Below, one piece after another: positions 29,886 through 38,707 of a stretch of DNA of 64,000 bases. Position 1 is the stretch's first letter; every line of letters starts with the position of its first letter. A model generated the notes under the pieces. That model was not told the DNA's origin, ran no database searches, and saw nothing but the letters and a program-made list of their open reading frames with translations. The DNA comes from Halomonas chromatireducens (GTDB lineage Bacteria; Pseudomonadota; Gammaproteobacteria; Pseudomonadales; Halomonadaceae), in NCBI RefSeq assembly GCF_001545155.1, contig NZ_CP014226.1:1132041-1196040 (forward strand). Direction: 5' to 3'. A program made the translations under genes and the position numbers.

Positions 29886-31130
29886 TCAACCAGCGTAGAT
29901 ACGTTGTTCTATCAGGGAAGCCAGGGTGTCGGTGGCATCAGCCGCCGTGGTATCCAGATGAACCAGATGCTGACGCTCTTCCGGATCAAACGGTTCGAAG
30001 AGCGACTGCTGACGGTGCAGCACGTCCAGACTGGCCTTCGGCAATACGCCCTGCCGCTGAGCACGCCTGACGATACGCGCCTCCAGGGTCTCGTCGTCGG
30101 CCTCGAAGCTGACGATCAGCACCGGTAGGCCTCGTGCCTCGGCCTGTTGGCAGAGCAGCTTGCGCTGCCTGCGAGCAAGACAAGTGGCATCCACGCATGT
30201 GGTAATACCCGCGTCGAGCAGGGTTCCTGCGAGTTCGGCCAGACGTTGATAGGTCCGAGAAGTGGCATCGTCGGTAAAGATATCCACAGGAGGTTCCGCA
30301 TTCTTGTCCTGTGGACTGATACCGAACAGCCGCCGTCGTTCTACATCCGAACAGAGCCTGACAGCGCCCAGCCTCTCGACCATGTTGGCAGTAAAACGAC
30401 TCTTGCCGCTTCCCGAAACCCCTGTACCGATGATCAGAGGCGGGAAGCGGAACACCGAGATCTTCTCTGCCAAGGCAAGATAGCGACGACTCGTCCCCAC
30501 GGCATCGGCAATATGAGCCAACGGCTCTCCTTCCATCATCTCGCTGCGACGCTGCAAGGCCCGCCGCGCACAAGACAGGGCACGGGCTACCTGGAATACC
30601 GACAGTAACCTGGTCAGGGCATAGTCACCGGAGAGCAACAAGTAACGATCCAGGGCGCGATTGGCCAGCCGGGATTCATCACGAATCGCCAGCCCTACCA
30701 GTAACGACGCCATATCGAACCCTGTATCAAGAGGTCTTGAGGCCAGCGGATCGTCAGGATCAAAATCAAGGGCATTGATCATGACCAGTCGCTGATTGTC
30801 GCAGAGTGTCACAGTTGGATGCCCAGCTGCCCAACTGGGCCTAGGCTCTGCTCGCTCGGCAAAGCAGGCTTGAAGACGCACCAGCTCCTGATCGAGCCAT
30901 TCACGCAGACGGTCGAGCTGCACCAGGTCCTCCTCGCCATGCATCCACGAGGCCAAGGCGTCCAGCTCGTCCTCGATAAGGGCGCGAGTCGAAGCCAGAC
31001 ATGGGGAGGGGCCGAGTAAAGGTAGTGGATCGGTGCTTGGTCGGTGTGCCGCCATCAGAGCGTCAACAAGTCCATCCAGGCTGATAACACTGGAAGGGTG
31101 CGTTGTCGACGTGACTGATGGCTTAGCCAT
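29886..31130 (-). CDS. Two-domain protein: degenerate aminoglycoside-phosphotransferase-like half plus P-loop kinase half
   Basis: A 414-residue protein. The N-terminal half (about 20-230) resembles the second lobe of APH-type kinases: NALDFDPDDPLASRPLDTGF, DMASLLVGLAIRDESRLANR and LLSGDYALTRLLSVFQVARA correspond to the region after the catalytic loop. A clear HGDLHxGN loop is missing, so this half looks inactive. The C-terminal half (about 240-414) is a zeta-toxin/polynucleotide-kinase-like P-loop domain with IIGTGVSGSGKSRF (Walker A) and TTCVDATCLARRQRKLL. Substrate unknown. Full-length relatives known as APH/AAA proteins are longer. Confidence 0.72.
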   Translation of the reverse strand: MAKPSVTSTTHPSSVISLDGLVDALMAAHRPSTDPLPLLGPSPCLASTRALIEDELDALASWMHGEEDLVQLDRLREWLDQELVRLQACFAERAEPRPSWAAGHPTVTLCDNQRLVMINALDFDPDDPLASRPLDTGFDMASLLVGLAIRDESRLANRALDRYLLLSGDYALTRLLSVFQVARALSCARRALQRRSEMMEGEPLAHIADAVGTSRRYLALAEKISVFRFPPLIIGTGVSGSGKSRFTANMVERLGAVRLCSDVERRRLFGISPQDKNAEPPVDIFTDDATSRTYQRLAELAGTLLDAGITTCVDATCLARRQRKLLCQQAEARGLPVLIVSFEADDETLEARIVRRAQRQGVLPKASLDVLHRQQSLFEPFDPEERQHLVHLDTTAADATDTLASLIEQRIYAG

Positions 31131-31187
31131 GCATGCTCCTTGTAGTCAGACCCTCTAACCAGCGGCTAGGAACGATCTCTCAGCGTC

Positions 31188-32477
31188 TCAACCCTGCCGA
31201 ACCCGGTCGAAGGCCTTGACCGCGGCATCCAGGGTCACCTGAATGTCCTCCGGACTGTGCGCGCTGGACATGAATCCCGCCTCGTAGGCCGACGGGGCCA
31301 GATAGACACCCTCGTCCAGCATCGCCGAGAAGAAGCGACGAAACGCATCGGCATCACAGGCAGTCGCCTGGGCAAAGTTGTCGACCCGAGACTGCCCAGT
31401 GAAGAAAAGCCCGAACATGCCCCCTGCACGCTGCGTGATCATATCGACACCGGCGGCATCAGCGCGTTCCTGAAGCCCGTGGCAGAGCGTCTCAACCCGC
31501 TGTGCCAGCGCATCATGGAAGCCCGGCGCACGCAATTTGGTCAACAGCGCAATGCCGGCAGCCATGGCCAGCGGGTTGCCCGACAGCGTTCCCGCCTGAT
31601 AGACCGGCCCCAGTGGAGATATCTGCTCCATAACCTCGCGCTTGCCGCCGAATGCTCCCACCGGCATGCCACCACCGACAATCTTGCCCAGGCAGGTCAG
31701 GTCGGGCTCGATGTCGTAGTGGGCCTGGGCACCGCCCATGGCGACCCGGAAGCCGGTCATTACCTCGTCGAATATCAGCACGCTGCCATATTCGGTGCAG
31801 ACCCGACGCAGGGTCTCCAGAAAGCCTGGCTGCGGAGGAATGCAATTCATGTTCCCGGCTACCGGCTCGACAATGATGCAGGCGATCTCGCTGCCGATCT
31901 CCTCGAAGCAGGCCTCGACGGCATCGAGGTCATTATAGGAGAGGGTGATGGTATGTTCGGCCAGCGAGGCGGGTACGCCGGGCGGACTGGGCTCGCCCTG
32001 GGTCAGAGCGCCGGACCCCCCTTTCACCAGCAGCGAGTCGGAGTGGCCATGGTAGTTGCCCTCGAACTTGACGATCTTGTCACGGCCAGTGAACCCCCGC
32101 GCCAGGCGAATGGCTGACATGGTGGCCTCGGTGCCGGAATTGACCATACGCACCATCTCGATGGAGGGAATCATCTCGCAGATGAGATCGGCCATGGTGG
32201 TCTCGATGGCCGTTGGCGTGCCGAAGGAGAGGCCATTGTCGAGCCGGGCGCGCACGGCCCCGAGCACGTCGGGATCGGCGTGGCCGGTAATCATCGGCCC
32301 CCAGGAGCCGACATAGTCAACATAGCGCTTGCCCTCGACGTCGTAGAGATAGGCACCCTGGGCCCGTTCCATGAACACCGGCGGCCGATGCAGGCCCTTG
32401 AAGGCGCGTACCGGAGAATTGACGCCTCCGGGAATGTGTCGGCAGGCCTGTTCGAAGAGCTGTGCGGAAGTGGTCAT
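31188..32477 (-). CDS. hemL: Glutamate-1-semialdehyde 2,1-aminomutase
   Basis: From ATG 32477 the product is 429 residues, the normal GSAM length, beginning [28 protein letters not shown]. It has [18 protein letters not shown], the [10 protein letters not shown] segment, [13 protein letters not shown] (PLP Asp) and [18 protein letters not shown] with the catalytic PLP lysine. It makes 5-aminolevulinate for heme. AGAGG lies six bases before this ATG, so HemL probably starts here. The same frame is open upstream all the way into thiD (see next entry). hemJ of the same pathway is two genes upstream. Confidence 0.96.
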   Translation of the reverse strand: MTTSAQLFEQACRHIPGGVNSPVRAFKGLHRPPVFMERAQGAYLYDVEGKRYVDYVGSWGPMITGHADPDVLGAVRARLDNGLSFGTPTAIETTMADLICEMIPSIEMVRMVNSGTEATMSAIRLARGFTGRDKIVKFEGNYHGHSDSLLVKGGSGALTQGEPSPPGVPASLAEHTITLSYNDLDAVEACFEEIGSEIACIIVEPVAGNMNCIPPQPGFLETLRRVCTEYGSVLIFDEVMTGFRVAMGGAQAHYDIEPDLTCLGKIVGGGMPVGAFGGKREVMEQISPLGPVYQAGTLSGNPLAMAAGIALLTKLRAPGFHDALAQRVETLCHGLQERADAAGVDMITQRAGGMFGLFFTGQSRVDNFAQATACDADAFRRFFSAMLDEGVYLAPSAYEAGFMSSAHSPEDIQVTLDAAVKAFDRVRQG

Positions 32478-33518
32478 GAAAGCCTCTTTGCTGTCGCTGA
32501 AACGATGATCGAAAGGCATCCCATCTGATACTTCCAGGCTGTGGATAGAATCTGGGATAACCTTTTCATTCATATTGGATAACCCGTGACCTGCGGTCAT
32601 GTCACGGGAATCGGTCAAGTGTCGGGTCATTCTGTCTGCACCGAGGGTACATGGCCAGTGCGGACGACTGCCAAGCTGCCTCTCCTTGCCACCGGTCAAG
32701 TGGAAGACACAACCGGCTGTGCTGCCAATTCGTCGTGGCAACGACTGGTGGCTTCCGGGGCGCCACCCATTGGCCAGTGCATGCCAGGTAAACGACTGCG
32801 CCTGCTCACAGGCATCCCGCAGCGCCTCTCCCCCCGCCAGCCGCGCCGCCAGCGCTGCGGCAAGGGTGCAGCCAGACCCATGGTAGCGCCCCGGCAGCCG
32901 GGGCCATCGCCAGTGAGCACGCTGATCACGAGAATACAGCACCTGCTGTACCTCGTCGGGCGGCACTTCCCTTTCCGGGTCATCCGCCCCCGTCACGAGC
33001 AGCGAACGACAACCGAGCGCCAGCAGTTGCTCCGCCCGGGCTAAGTCGTTGCTCGCCTCACTGCCCGCCAAGCGTGTCAATTCCAGCCGATTGGGTGTGA
33101 GAATATCCACCAGCGGGAGCAATCGCTCGCGAAACGCATCCAGTAGCGCAGCTGTGGATAACTCACTCCCCCCCCCTGCCTTGAGCACCGGATCGACCAC
33201 CACCGGTACCCCCGGGTGGGCGCGTACGACATCCACCACGGCATCCAGCACGTCGACACTCGCGATCAGGCCCACCTTGATGGCCGCGATGGAGAATTCA
33301 TCAAGGGCGTCGCCCATCTCGCGGATCAGTCGAACCGGGACCGGCACCACGCGATCAACATCACGGCAGTTCTGTACCGTCAGCGCCGTCGGAATCGTGA
33401 CAGCCCAGCCGCCGCAGGCCGCCACGGCCTCGCTGTCGGCGATCAGTCCGGCGCCGCCAGTAGGGTCATGCCCCGCCAGTATCAGCACGACCGGCGGCGT
33501 TGGGGTAATGTCGTCCAT
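31188..33518 (-). CDS. thiD: ThiD (HMP/HMP-P kinase) reading in frame, without stop, into HemL
   Basis: One open frame of 776 codons. Residues 1-264 are a full ThiD kinase: [32 protein letters not shown] and [18 protein letters not shown] with the catalytic GSGCT. This kinase phosphorylates hydroxymethylpyrimidine for thiamine synthesis. The homologous proteins end near LPRRIG (264). Here no stop follows. An 83-residue linker without recognisable domain (265-347, DNA 32478-32726) leads directly into HemL. thiE, which lies between thiD and hemL in pseudomonads, is absent. Either a 776-residue fusion is made, or ThiD simply has a readthrough and HemL is mainly made from its internal start. One base after the hemJ stop. 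Confidence 0.8.
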   Translation of the reverse strand: MDDITPTPPVVLILAGHDPTGGAGLIADSEAVAACGGWAVTIPTALTVQNCRDVDRVVPVPVRLIREMGDALDEFSIAAIKVGLIASVDVLDAVVDVVRAHPGVPVVVDPVLKAGGGSELSTAALLDAFRERLLPLVDILTPNRLELTRLAGSEASNDLARAEQLLALGCRSLLVTGADDPEREVPPDEVQQVLYSRDQRAHWRWPRLPGRYHGSGCTLAAALAARLAGGEALRDACEQAQSFTWHALANGWRPGSHQSLPRRIGSTAGCVFHLTGGKERQLGSRPHWPCTLGADRMTRHLTDSRDMTAGHGLSNMNEKVIPDSIHSLEVSDGMPFDHRFSDSKEAFMTTSAQLFEQACRHIPGGVNSPVRAFKGLHRPPVFMERAQGAYLYDVEGKRYVDYVGSWGPMITGHADPDVLGAVRARLDNGLSFGTPTAIETTMADLICEMIPSIEMVRMVNSGTEATMSAIRLARGFTGRDKIVKFEGNYHGHSDSLLVKGGSGALTQGEPSPPGVPASLAEHTITLSYNDLDAVEACFEEIGSEIACIIVEPVAGNMNCIPPQPGFLETLRRVCTEYGSVLIFDEVMTGFRVAMGGAQAHYDIEPDLTCLGKIVGGGMPVGAFGGKREVMEQISPLGPVYQAGTLSGNPLAMAAGIALLTKLRAPGFHDALAQRVETLCHGLQERADAAGVDMITQRAGGMFGLFFTGQSRVDNFAQATACDADAFRRFFSAMLDEGVYLAPSAYEAGFMSSAHSPEDIQVTLDAAVKAFDRVRQG
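32583..32608 (-). repeat. Inverted repeat between the ThiD and HemL parts
   Basis: Perfect eight-base arms CCCGTGAC / GTCACGGG (32583-32590 and 32601-32608) with a ten-base spacer, upstream of the hemL start. There is no T run, so a terminator is unlikely; an operator or RNA hairpin controlling hemL is possible. Confidence 0.45.
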
Positions 33519-33519
33519 G

Positions 33520-33951
33520 TCAGAATGGCTTGAGAACGGCGAGGATAACGATAGCCAGCAGGGCGATCACCGGCAACTCGTTGAACCAGCGGAAGTAGAC
33601 GTGACTGCGTTTGCAGCGCCCGGCGGCAAACTGCTTCAGATAGACTAAGCAGACATGGTGGTAGATCACCAGCAGCAGGACCAGCAGCAGCTTGACATGC
33701 ATCCAGCCCATGCCAAGCCAGTGCGGCATCAGGTAAAGCAGCCAGATGCCCAATGCCAGCACGGCGATCATGGAGGGCGTCATGATGCCACGATAGAGCT
33801 TTCGCTCCATCACCATGAAGTATTCAATCGCCTGCTGCTCACCCTTGTCACGGGCCATGGCATGGTAGACGTAGAGTCGCGGCAGGTAGAACATCGCCGC
33901 GAACCAGGTGATCACGGCAACGATATGCAAAGCCTTCAGCCACAGGTACAT
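33520..33951 (-). CDS. hemJ: Protoporphyrinogen IX oxidase HemJ
   Basis: A 143-residue membrane protein with four predicted helices. It begins [20 protein letters not shown] and continues [13 protein letters not shown], the conserved His-containing HemJ signature, then [11 protein letters not shown] and [14 protein letters not shown], and ends [20 protein letters not shown]. HemJ oxidises protoporphyrinogen IX in the inner membrane of many proteobacteria that lack HemG/HemY. It heads the leftward hemJ-thiD-hemL block, which supports a heme role. Confidence 0.93.
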   Translation of the reverse strand: MYLWLKALHIVAVITWFAAMFYLPRLYVYHAMARDKGEQQAIEYFMVMERKLYRGIMTPSMIAVLALGIWLLYLMPHWLGMGWMHVKLLLVLLLVIYHHVCLVYLKQFAAGRCKRSHVYFRWFNELPVIALLAIVILAVLKPF

Positions 33952-34036
33952 GAGGTCTCCTGACGGGGCGAATCGATAAGGTATCGATCACATGAGCGAA
34001 TTGCCGACTCAAGCTAACGACGACTTGAGTGAATGA

Positions 34037-35794
34037 CTACTTGAGCGAATAGTAACGTTCAATGGCGCCGCGGGTGATGATACCGGAAATCCGCTTCTGC
34101 TTCGGCCGATGCCCGTGCTCCACGAAGAGTGCATCCACCGCCTGGTCGTTGAGACGCTCGAAGGCCTCCGACAGCGTCGCCTGCAGGTGGATCGGTGCCA
34201 TTTCCAGACGCTGGCCGGGCACCTCCAGCAGGTCGATCAGCTCGCTTGACGTCTCGGCCTCCTCAGCCAACTGCTCGTCCATCAGCGCTCGTGCCAGATC
34301 CGCCGCCTTGAGCGCCAGGGTCGGCTTGTCATCGGTCGAGCGCATGATCAGGATCCATACCGGCTTGGCGTCGAGCAAGGCGCGGGCCTGCTCCCGGGTC
34401 ACCATGCGTTGGGTACGTACCAGGCTGCGTTCCATCACCGCCGGCACCGACACCCGGGAGAGGGCTTGCATCAGTGGCTGCTGAAGGGGGTGCAGCCCCT
34501 GGCGAGTCACGCTGACGAAGAAGCCGTCGCAGCGACACAGCTGCCGGGCGGTCAGCCCCGAAACGACCACCGCCAGCATGCCCGGCAAGATGATATTGGG
34601 ATTATGGGTAAGCTCGAGCAGCGCCATGAGGGCAGCAAGTGGCGCCTGCAGCACCGCTCCCATCATGGCCGCCATGCCCAGCATGGCATAGAAACCCGGC
34701 TCAGCGGCCAGCTGAGGCCACAGCTGGGCACCGACCAGACCGGCGAGGGCTCCCGCGGCGGCGCCAACTACCAGGATCGGGCCGATGATGCCGATGGGGA
34801 TACCGCTGGCCACGGTAAGGCCGGTGAGCAACAGCTTGCCTATCACCAGGGCAAACAACACATCCACCGTCAGGCTACCGGTCAGCGAGGCATCCAGGCT
34901 GTCGTAGCCGATCCCCTGGACCTCGGGATACCACCAGGCCACACCGGCCGTGGCCACCGCCACCAGTACCAGTCTCAGCCACACCGGAAGCCCTCTTATG
35001 CCAGAACTTTTCGCCACATGAATGAAAAGACCCGCCAGCAAGCCAACGAACAGCGCGGTGACCACGATCCAGGGCAGGTTCATCAGCGACCCCATGCTGA
35101 CGCTGGGCACCTGGAAGGCCGGTTCGGAACCATAGACCAGCATGGCCACCAGCGCCCCCATGGTGGAGGCCAGGATCACCGGCATGAAACCGACGATGGT
35201 GTATTCCAGCATCACCACTTCCATGGCGAAGATGACCCCGGCAATAGGCGTATTGAAGGAGGCCGATATCCCCGCCGCGGTGCCACAGGCCACCAGCACG
35301 CGCAGGCTGTTGTGGGGAAGTCGCAGGCGCTGACCGATTCCGCTGGCCGCCGCCGCACCGAGATGGATGGCGGGCCCCTCACGGCCGGCCGACAGGCCGC
35401 CGATCACCGATACCACCCCGACCCACCATTGATTGATCCAGTTGCGCAGGGGGAAGCGACCCTGGTGGTATGAGAGACGCTCGATAACGTGGCCCACCCC
35501 CATCTTGCGAGCGGCTGCGGGCTGGCGCCACAGGAAGATACCGATGATAAGCACCGCCAGCAGGGGCAGAGAGGAGCGCAGCAGCGGCGAGAGTCCCTCG
35601 AAGTTCTCCGGATCGCCGTCAGGCATGAAGGTCAGCGCCCCCAGATCCAGCAACAGGCGAAAGCCGACCATCACGGCACCCGTCAGGAGTCCGGACAATA
35701 CGCCAAGCACGCAGAGCTGGGGCAGGGCGTCCACATTGGCCAGCTTGCGGCGAAAGCCTTCCAGGGTCAGGTCGGGCAGTGACGGGAGCGGCAC
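34037..35794 (-). CDS. ClC-family chloride channel/transporter with C-terminal CBS-like region
   Basis: A 585-residue protein, GTG start. Residues about 25-420 form the ClC membrane core: GLSAGREGPAIHLGAAAASG has the GREGP gating glutamate, FNTPIAGVIFAMEVVMLEYT the second selectivity helix, and PIGIIGPILVVGAAAGALAG the GxFxP-like motif. The C-terminal 150 residues contain paired CBS-like segments (MERSLVRTQRMVTREQARAL; HRPKQKRISGIITRGAIERY). It should move chloride across the inner membrane. In E. coli ClcA a second glutamate carries protons directly after the first E of FIIEE; here that position is valine, so channel rather than antiport behaviour is possible. Confidence 0.88.
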   Translation of the reverse strand: MPLPSLPDLTLEGFRRKLANVDALPQLCVLGVLSGLLTGAVMVGFRLLLDLGALTFMPDGDPENFEGLSPLLRSSLPLLAVLIIGIFLWRQPAAARKMGVGHVIERLSYHQGRFPLRNWINQWWVGVVSVIGGLSAGREGPAIHLGAAAASGIGQRLRLPHNSLRVLVACGTAAGISASFNTPIAGVIFAMEVVMLEYTIVGFMPVILASTMGALVAMLVYGSEPAFQVPSVSMGSLMNLPWIVVTALFVGLLAGLFIHVAKSSGIRGLPVWLRLVLVAVATAGVAWWYPEVQGIGYDSLDASLTGSLTVDVLFALVIGKLLLTGLTVASGIPIGIIGPILVVGAAAGALAGLVGAQLWPQLAAEPGFYAMLGMAAMMGAVLQAPLAALMALLELTHNPNIILPGMLAVVVSGLTARQLCRCDGFFVSVTRQGLHPLQQPLMQALSRVSVPAVMERSLVRTQRMVTREQARALLDAKPVWILIMRSTDDKPTLALKAADLARALMDEQLAEEAETSSELIDLLEVPGQRLEMAPIHLQATLSEAFERLNDQAVDALFVEHGHRPKQKRISGIITRGAIERYYSLK

Positions 35795-35890
35795 GGCGGT
35801 TTTCCTGTATGAAGCGTTTTCAGGGGACGGCTGGGTGGCAGCCCTCTCTCTTGTGTATCATATTCGTAGACCCAACAAGAGGAGTCCATC

Positions 35891-36925
35891 GTGATCAAGG
35901 TCGGAATCGTCGGCGGCACCGGTTATACCGGCGTCGAACTGCTCAGGCTGCTGGCTCAGCACCCCGGTGTCGAGGTCGAGGCCATCACCTCGCGATCCGA
36001 GGCGGGCATGGGCGTCAGCGAGATGTACCCCAACCTGCGCGGCCATTACGATGATCTGACCTTCAGCGAACCCGATGCCGAGCGACTGGGCGCCTGCGAT
36101 GCGGTGTTCTTCGCCACGCCTCACGGTGTGGCCCACGCCCTGGCCGGTGAGCTACTGGCAAAGGGCACCCGTGTCATCGACCTCTCTGCAGATTTCCGCC
36201 TACGTGACGCCGAGGAGTGGGCGAACTGGTACGGTCAACCCCACGCCGCACCGGAACTGCTCGATGAAGCCGTCTATGGACTGCCGGAAATGCACCGGGA
36301 GCGCATCCGCAAGGCGCGCCTGATCGCCGTACCCGGCTGCTATCCCACCGCCGTGCAGCTCGGCCTGCTGCCGCTGCTCGAAGCCGGCTTGATCGATGTC
36401 GACCACATCATCGCCGACTGCAAGTCCGGCGTCACCGGCGCCGGCCGGGGTGCCAAGGTGCCGTCACTGATGGCCGAGGCCAGCGAATCGATGAAGGCCT
36501 ACGGCGCCGCCGGCCACCGCCACCTGCCGGAGATTCGCCAGGGTCTCGGCGACGCCGCCAGGGGGCCGGTGGGGCTGACCTTCGTGCCGCACCTGACGCC
36601 AATGATCCGCGGCATCCATGCCACCCTCTACGGCAGGCTGACCCGTGACCCCGGCGATCTGCAGAGCCTCTTCGAGTGCCGCTTTGCCGCCGAGCCCTTC
36701 GTCGACGTAATGCCGGCCGGCAGCCACCCGGAGACCCGCAGCGTCAAGGGGGCCAACGTCTGCCGCCTGGCGGTTCATCGTCCGGGCGACGGCGACACCG
36801 TGGTGGTACTGGCGGTGATCGACAACCTGGTCAAGGGGGCCTCCGGCCAGGCGATCCAGAACCTCAACCTGATGTTCGGATTCGACGAGCACGCAGGACT
36901 CGCGGCGCCGGCACTGATGCCCTGA
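35891..36925 (+). CDS. argC: N-acetyl-gamma-glutamyl-phosphate reductase
   Basis: A 344-residue protein of the type-1 ArgC family. It has [19 protein letters not shown] (NADP Rossmann loop), [19 protein letters not shown], the catalytic cysteine in [20 protein letters not shown] and HRHLPEI. It carries out the third step of arginine synthesis. GAGG precedes the ATG. It is divergent from the ClC gene with 96 bases between and appears to be monocistronic, followed by the erpA promoter. Confidence 0.97.
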   Translation: MIKVGIVGGTGYTGVELLRLLAQHPGVEVEAITSRSEAGMGVSEMYPNLRGHYDDLTFSEPDAERLGACDAVFFATPHGVAHALAGELLAKGTRVIDLSADFRLRDAEEWANWYGQPHAAPELLDEAVYGLPEMHRERIRKARLIAVPGCYPTAVQLGLLPLLEAGLIDVDHIIADCKSGVTGAGRGAKVPSLMAEASESMKAYGAAGHRHLPEIRQGLGDAARGPVGLTFVPHLTPMIRGIHATLYGRLTRDPGDLQSLFECRFAAEPFVDVMPAGSHPETRSVKGANVCRLAVHRPGDGDTVVVLAVIDNLVKGASGQAIQNLNLMFGFDEHAGLAAPALMP

Positions 36926-36948
36926 ACCGTGCAGCCTGATTAGTATGA

Positions 36949-36982
36949 ATAGTTGACCCTTTTGCTAGGGATTAGGGATAAT
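36949..36982 (+). promoter_or_regulatory. erpA promoter with possible IscR half-site
   Basis: TTGACC (36953-36958), an 18-base spacer and GATAAT (36977-36982) form a good sigma-70 promoter. ATAGTTGAC (36949-36957), overlapping the -35, matches the left half of the class-1 IscR site; the right half is poor. E. coli erpA is IscR-controlled, which makes this worth noting. Confidence 0.6.
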
Positions 36983-37021
36983 GATCTGTTACCTATTCAT
37001 TCAGCTCAAGGGAGGATGCCC

Positions 37022-37375
37022 ATGAGCGGCGCAGAATCTTTCGTGCCCACTCCCATGATGCTCTCCGACAGTGCCAGAAAACGACTGCAGGCGCTCATCG
37101 CGGAGGAAGGCAAACCGGGACTCAAGCTGCGGGTCTACGTGACCGGTGGCGGCTGTTCGGGCTTCCAGTACGGTTTCGACTTCGCCGAGGATGTGGCGGA
37201 GGACGATGCCCTGATCGAGTTCGGTGAAGTGGCCCTGGTGGTCGACGAGCTCTCCTACCAGTACCTGGTTGGTTCCACCGTGGATTACGAAGAGGGCCTG
37301 GCCGGCGCCCGCTTCCTGGTCCAGAACCCCAACGCCACCACCACCTGCGGCTGCGGTGCTTCCTTCATGGTCTAG
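37022..37375 (+). CDS. erpA: Iron-sulfur cluster insertion protein ErpA
   Basis: A 117-residue A-type Fe-S carrier with [22 protein letters not shown] and [14 protein letters not shown], giving the Cys and Cys-x-Cys cluster ligands. The sequence is ErpA-like and longer at the N-terminus than IscA. GGAGG at 37011-37015 is six bases before ATG 37022; the ATG at 37016 abuts it and is unlikely to be used. It delivers clusters to apoproteins. Confidence 0.95.
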   Translation: MSGAESFVPTPMMLSDSARKRLQALIAEEGKPGLKLRVYVTGGGCSGFQYGFDFAEDVAEDDALIEFGEVALVVDELSYQYLVGSTVDYEEGLAGARFLVQNPNATTTCGCGASFMV

Positions 37376-37484
37376 CCTGCCATCATTTTAGCGATTTCTT
37401 ACTCTCCGACTTGACGCTTTTCGGGATTCTAACCATGTTGAATGGGGTGAATCCCATGAAAAACGTCCTATAACGGGGAGTTCA

Positions 37485-38255
37485 ATGAAACGTTCTTGCT
37501 TTACTTCAGCCCGATTCAAGCAAACCCTCCTGGTCTCTTCCCTGGCGCTAAGCCTTGGCCTTTCCGCGGCAGCCCTGGCTGACAGACCTACCGTGAAGGT
37601 GGTCACCGACCCCAGTTTTGTCCCCTTCGAGATGCTCGATCCCGATACCGGCGAGATGATCGGTTTCGACATGGACATCATCAATGAAGTCGCCGAGCGG
37701 GCCGGTTTCGAGGTAGACCTGACCACCATGGAATTCGCCGGCATCATCCCGGCGGTACAGACCGGCAGCCAGGAAATCGCCATCGCCGGTGTCACCATCA
37801 CCGAAGAGCGCGCGGAGATCGTCGACTTCTCGGACCCCTACTACGACTCCGGCCTGCAGATCATCGTGCGCGCCGACAACGACAGCGTGGAAACCATCGA
37901 GGACCTCGAGGGACTCTCTGTCGCCACCCGCATTGGTTCCACCAGCTACGACTTCCTGCAGGACACCCTTGGCGACAGTGCCGACATCACCCCCTACCCG
38001 GGCAACAGCGACATGTACATGGCGCTGCTGGGACGTAACGTGGCGCCTTCGCCGTGGGCGATCAGCCGAGGTAGAAGCAATCGGGTCACACTCACCAGGC
38101 CTTTGACATTGGTATCGATCATGGCGTGCCAGTCTTCAAGGTCGGCCTCCTGGGCTGGACCCTTGCCCAGCGCCACGCCGGCATTGTTGAGCAACAGACG
38201 GATGTTGTCGAAAGGGGGTGGAAGGTCGCTCACCACTTTTTCTATTGCCCGGTGA
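37485..38255 (+). pseudogene. Truncated amino-acid ABC transporter substrate-binding protein
   Basis: The frame begins with a signal peptide (LLVSSLALSLGLSAAALADR) and a type-3 solute-binding domain: KVVTDPSFVPFEMLDPDTGE, GFDMDIINEVAERAGFEVDL, GSQEIAIAGVTITEERAEIV. Homology holds through SDMYMALLGRN and stops at about 38040, near residue 185 of an expected 245-260. The rest of the frame is translated antisense SDR sequence. The second hinge strand and C-terminal part of lobe 1 are missing, and no permease or ATPase follows. It is probably nonfunctional, left by a deletion that also cut the facing SDR gene. Confidence 0.85.
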
Positions 38256-38446
38256 TCGGTGACGTCCAGTGGGGCGACATGCACAGGCACCGTGTCGCCG
38301 AGCGCCTGGCGCAGGGCTTCCAGGCGTGATTCGCGCCGTCCGGTCAGCACCAGCCCCCATCCGGCAGCGGCGAAGCGGTGGGCACAGGCCTGGCCGATGC
38401 CCGAGGTCGCACCAGTGATGAAGGCAATGGAAGTGGCTTCGTGCAT
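37994..38446 (-). pseudogene. Truncated short-chain dehydrogenase/reductase (YdfG-like)
   Basis: From ATG 38446 the protein starts SIAFITGATSGIGQACAHRF (TGxxxGxG NADP site) and has GLVLTGRRESRLEALRQAL, LLLNNAGVALGKGPAQEADL and IDTNVKGLVSVTRLLLPRLI. This is an SDR close to YdfG. It ends at about residue 135, before the catalytic Ser and Tyr-x3-Lys, where the sequence joins the binding-protein gene from the other strand at about 38040. The remainder of the frame is meaningless, so the enzyme must be inactive. Confidence 0.87.
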
Positions 38447-38707
38447 GATGAATGCTCCGTATGGCGTAATGGACAATCGCGAGGCTACCTCATGCCATTG
38501 GCAGCCCATGGAGGGCCTTCTGGTATTAGCCTTTGGTCGTGTGCTCAAGGCCCATAGGCGCTGGCTGTGGAATGGTGTGGCATTGAGTAGCCATCGCGAT
38601 TGGCGAAGGCTGCCTTCATCAAAGCCGATTTGAGCCAGCCCCGCGGTTGTTTCAAGATCAAACCACGACGATAAGCCCTCAATAACGATAATTGTCAGGA
38701 GAGCACG

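Noticed and set aside
32478-33518. TPP riboswitch associated with thiD
   Set aside because: No THI-box-like conserved segments were seen upstream of hemJ-thiD or in the linker.
38447-38707. Possible gene remnant upstream of the TRAP operon
   Set aside because: Short frames there have no signal peptide, motif or family resemblance, so I see nothing supportable.
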